Assembly (NCBI GenBank): GCA_025998595.1
Contig: BNWE01000024.1
Span: 1 to 16,477, forward strand
DNA length: 16,477 bases
Direction of reading: 5' to 3'
From: Alphaproteobacteria bacterium
GTDB taxonomy: Bacteria > Pseudomonadota > Alphaproteobacteria > UBA3830
Shown piece by piece: positions 16,279-16,477 of this stretch. Every line of letters begins with the position of its first letter. Position 1 is the stretch's first letter. The position numbers were made by a program, and so were the translations under genes. A model generated the notes under the pieces. It searched no databases and was not told the DNA's origin. It saw only the letters and a list, made by a program, of their open reading frames with translations.

Positions 16279-16355
16279 GTATATAATTTCCAAAATTCCT
16301 AACTCCGAATTTTTGAGATGTATAAAAATTTTCTATTTTTGTTTCGTCTGTTAAA
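16279..16355 (-). pseudogene. Third autotransporter 5' remnant (unit C)
   Basis: Seventy-seven bases match 12417-12495 and 9804-9883 (GTATATAATT, CTAACTCCGAATTTT, GAGATGTATAAAA, TTTTGTTTCGT) with a few changes. They follow the unit B gene in the same arrangement as unit B follows unit A. Homology stops at GTTAAA, where the IS4-type element end begins at 16356. Confidence 0.8.
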
Positions 16356-16477
16356 CCCTAACTCCGCATCAAGTTAGGTCGCCTACGTCAATTTTTTTAA
16401 AGATTTCTCGAGTTTTTTTTGTCATTTCAGATCGATGCCAGACGCCGTTAATTTTGAGTTGATAAGTAGCTTTGGCG
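16356..16477 (-). mobile_element. Right-edge IS4-type element end with partial transposase
   Basis: Starts with CCCTAACTCCGCATCAAGTT, the same terminal hairpin as at 726-748, and continues on the minus strand as the transposase C-terminus (AKATYQLKINGVWHRSEMT, then DVGDLT, stop at 16369-16371). It differs from the left-edge copy at only a few bases and lies in the opposite orientation. The element runs off the window, so its completeness is unknown. Confidence 0.9.

Larger units (their letters stand above)
9804..16355. repeat. Tandem array of autotransporter/propeller cassettes (units A, B and partial C)
   Basis: Unit A (9804-12416) contains the 5' end of the autotransporter (minus), the divergent spacer and the propeller gene (plus). 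Unit B (12417-16278) repeats the same order. It is about 2.57 kb once the IS630 element, its TA duplication, and the 88-bp insert with its AAT are subtracted, against 2.61 kb for unit A. Unit C (16279-16355) begins the autotransporter fragment again and is cut by an IS4-type element. The junction sequence GAGCATTAGCAGAGCTTC after each propeller gene is the same at 12363 and 16225. Confidence 0.9.

Overview
The window reads as a chromosomal piece (possibly a whole contig, since both edges lie inside insertion sequences) of an alphaproteobacterium with an intracellular or Rickettsiales/Holosporales-like lifestyle. This is inference. It rests on the GatA/GatB sequences, a short palindromic element inserted in frame in gatB as seen in Rickettsia genes, AT-rich intergenic DNA, and many broken insertion sequences and gene relics. 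No rRNA, tRNA or CRISPR array was seen.

Layout. (1) 1-2580 is a mobile-element graveyard: an IS5-type transposase tail, the C-terminal part of an IS4-superfamily (IS1634-like) transposase, a 5'-truncated and frameshifted group II intron maturase with its domain V/VI RNA, a short 3'-exon fragment and an IS21-type terminus. (2) 2582-6677, minus strand, is the only clear housekeeping block: gatA, gatB and a membrane-anchored coiled-coil protein (perhaps mitofilin-like). They are joined by TAATG and ATGA overlaps, so they probably form one translationally coupled operon. gatC is not in the window. (3) 6680-7380 holds a palindromic repeat, another IS4-type relic and the tail of a dead amino-acid permease. 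(4) 7382-16355 is the accessory core. A large autotransporter-like protein (minus) is divergent from a secreted protein with a six-repeat, propeller-like C-terminus (plus). This divergent cassette is tandemly repeated. Unit A (about 9804-12416) has both genes open. In unit B (about 12417-16278) the autotransporter is a decayed 5' fragment carrying an 88-bp MITE-like insert, and the propeller gene is split by an intact IS630-family element. Unit C is only a 77-bp autotransporter remnant, cut by an IS4-type element that leaves the window at the right edge.

The most notable observations are the tandem cassette, with a shared intergenic region that is almost unchanged between units while the flanking autotransporter copy has decayed; the 138-bp cruciform-forming insertion inside gatB, whose removal restores a normal GatB start; a 21-bp palindrome found three times around the gat operon; and a textbook IS630 insertion whose removal restores a 633-codon propeller protein.
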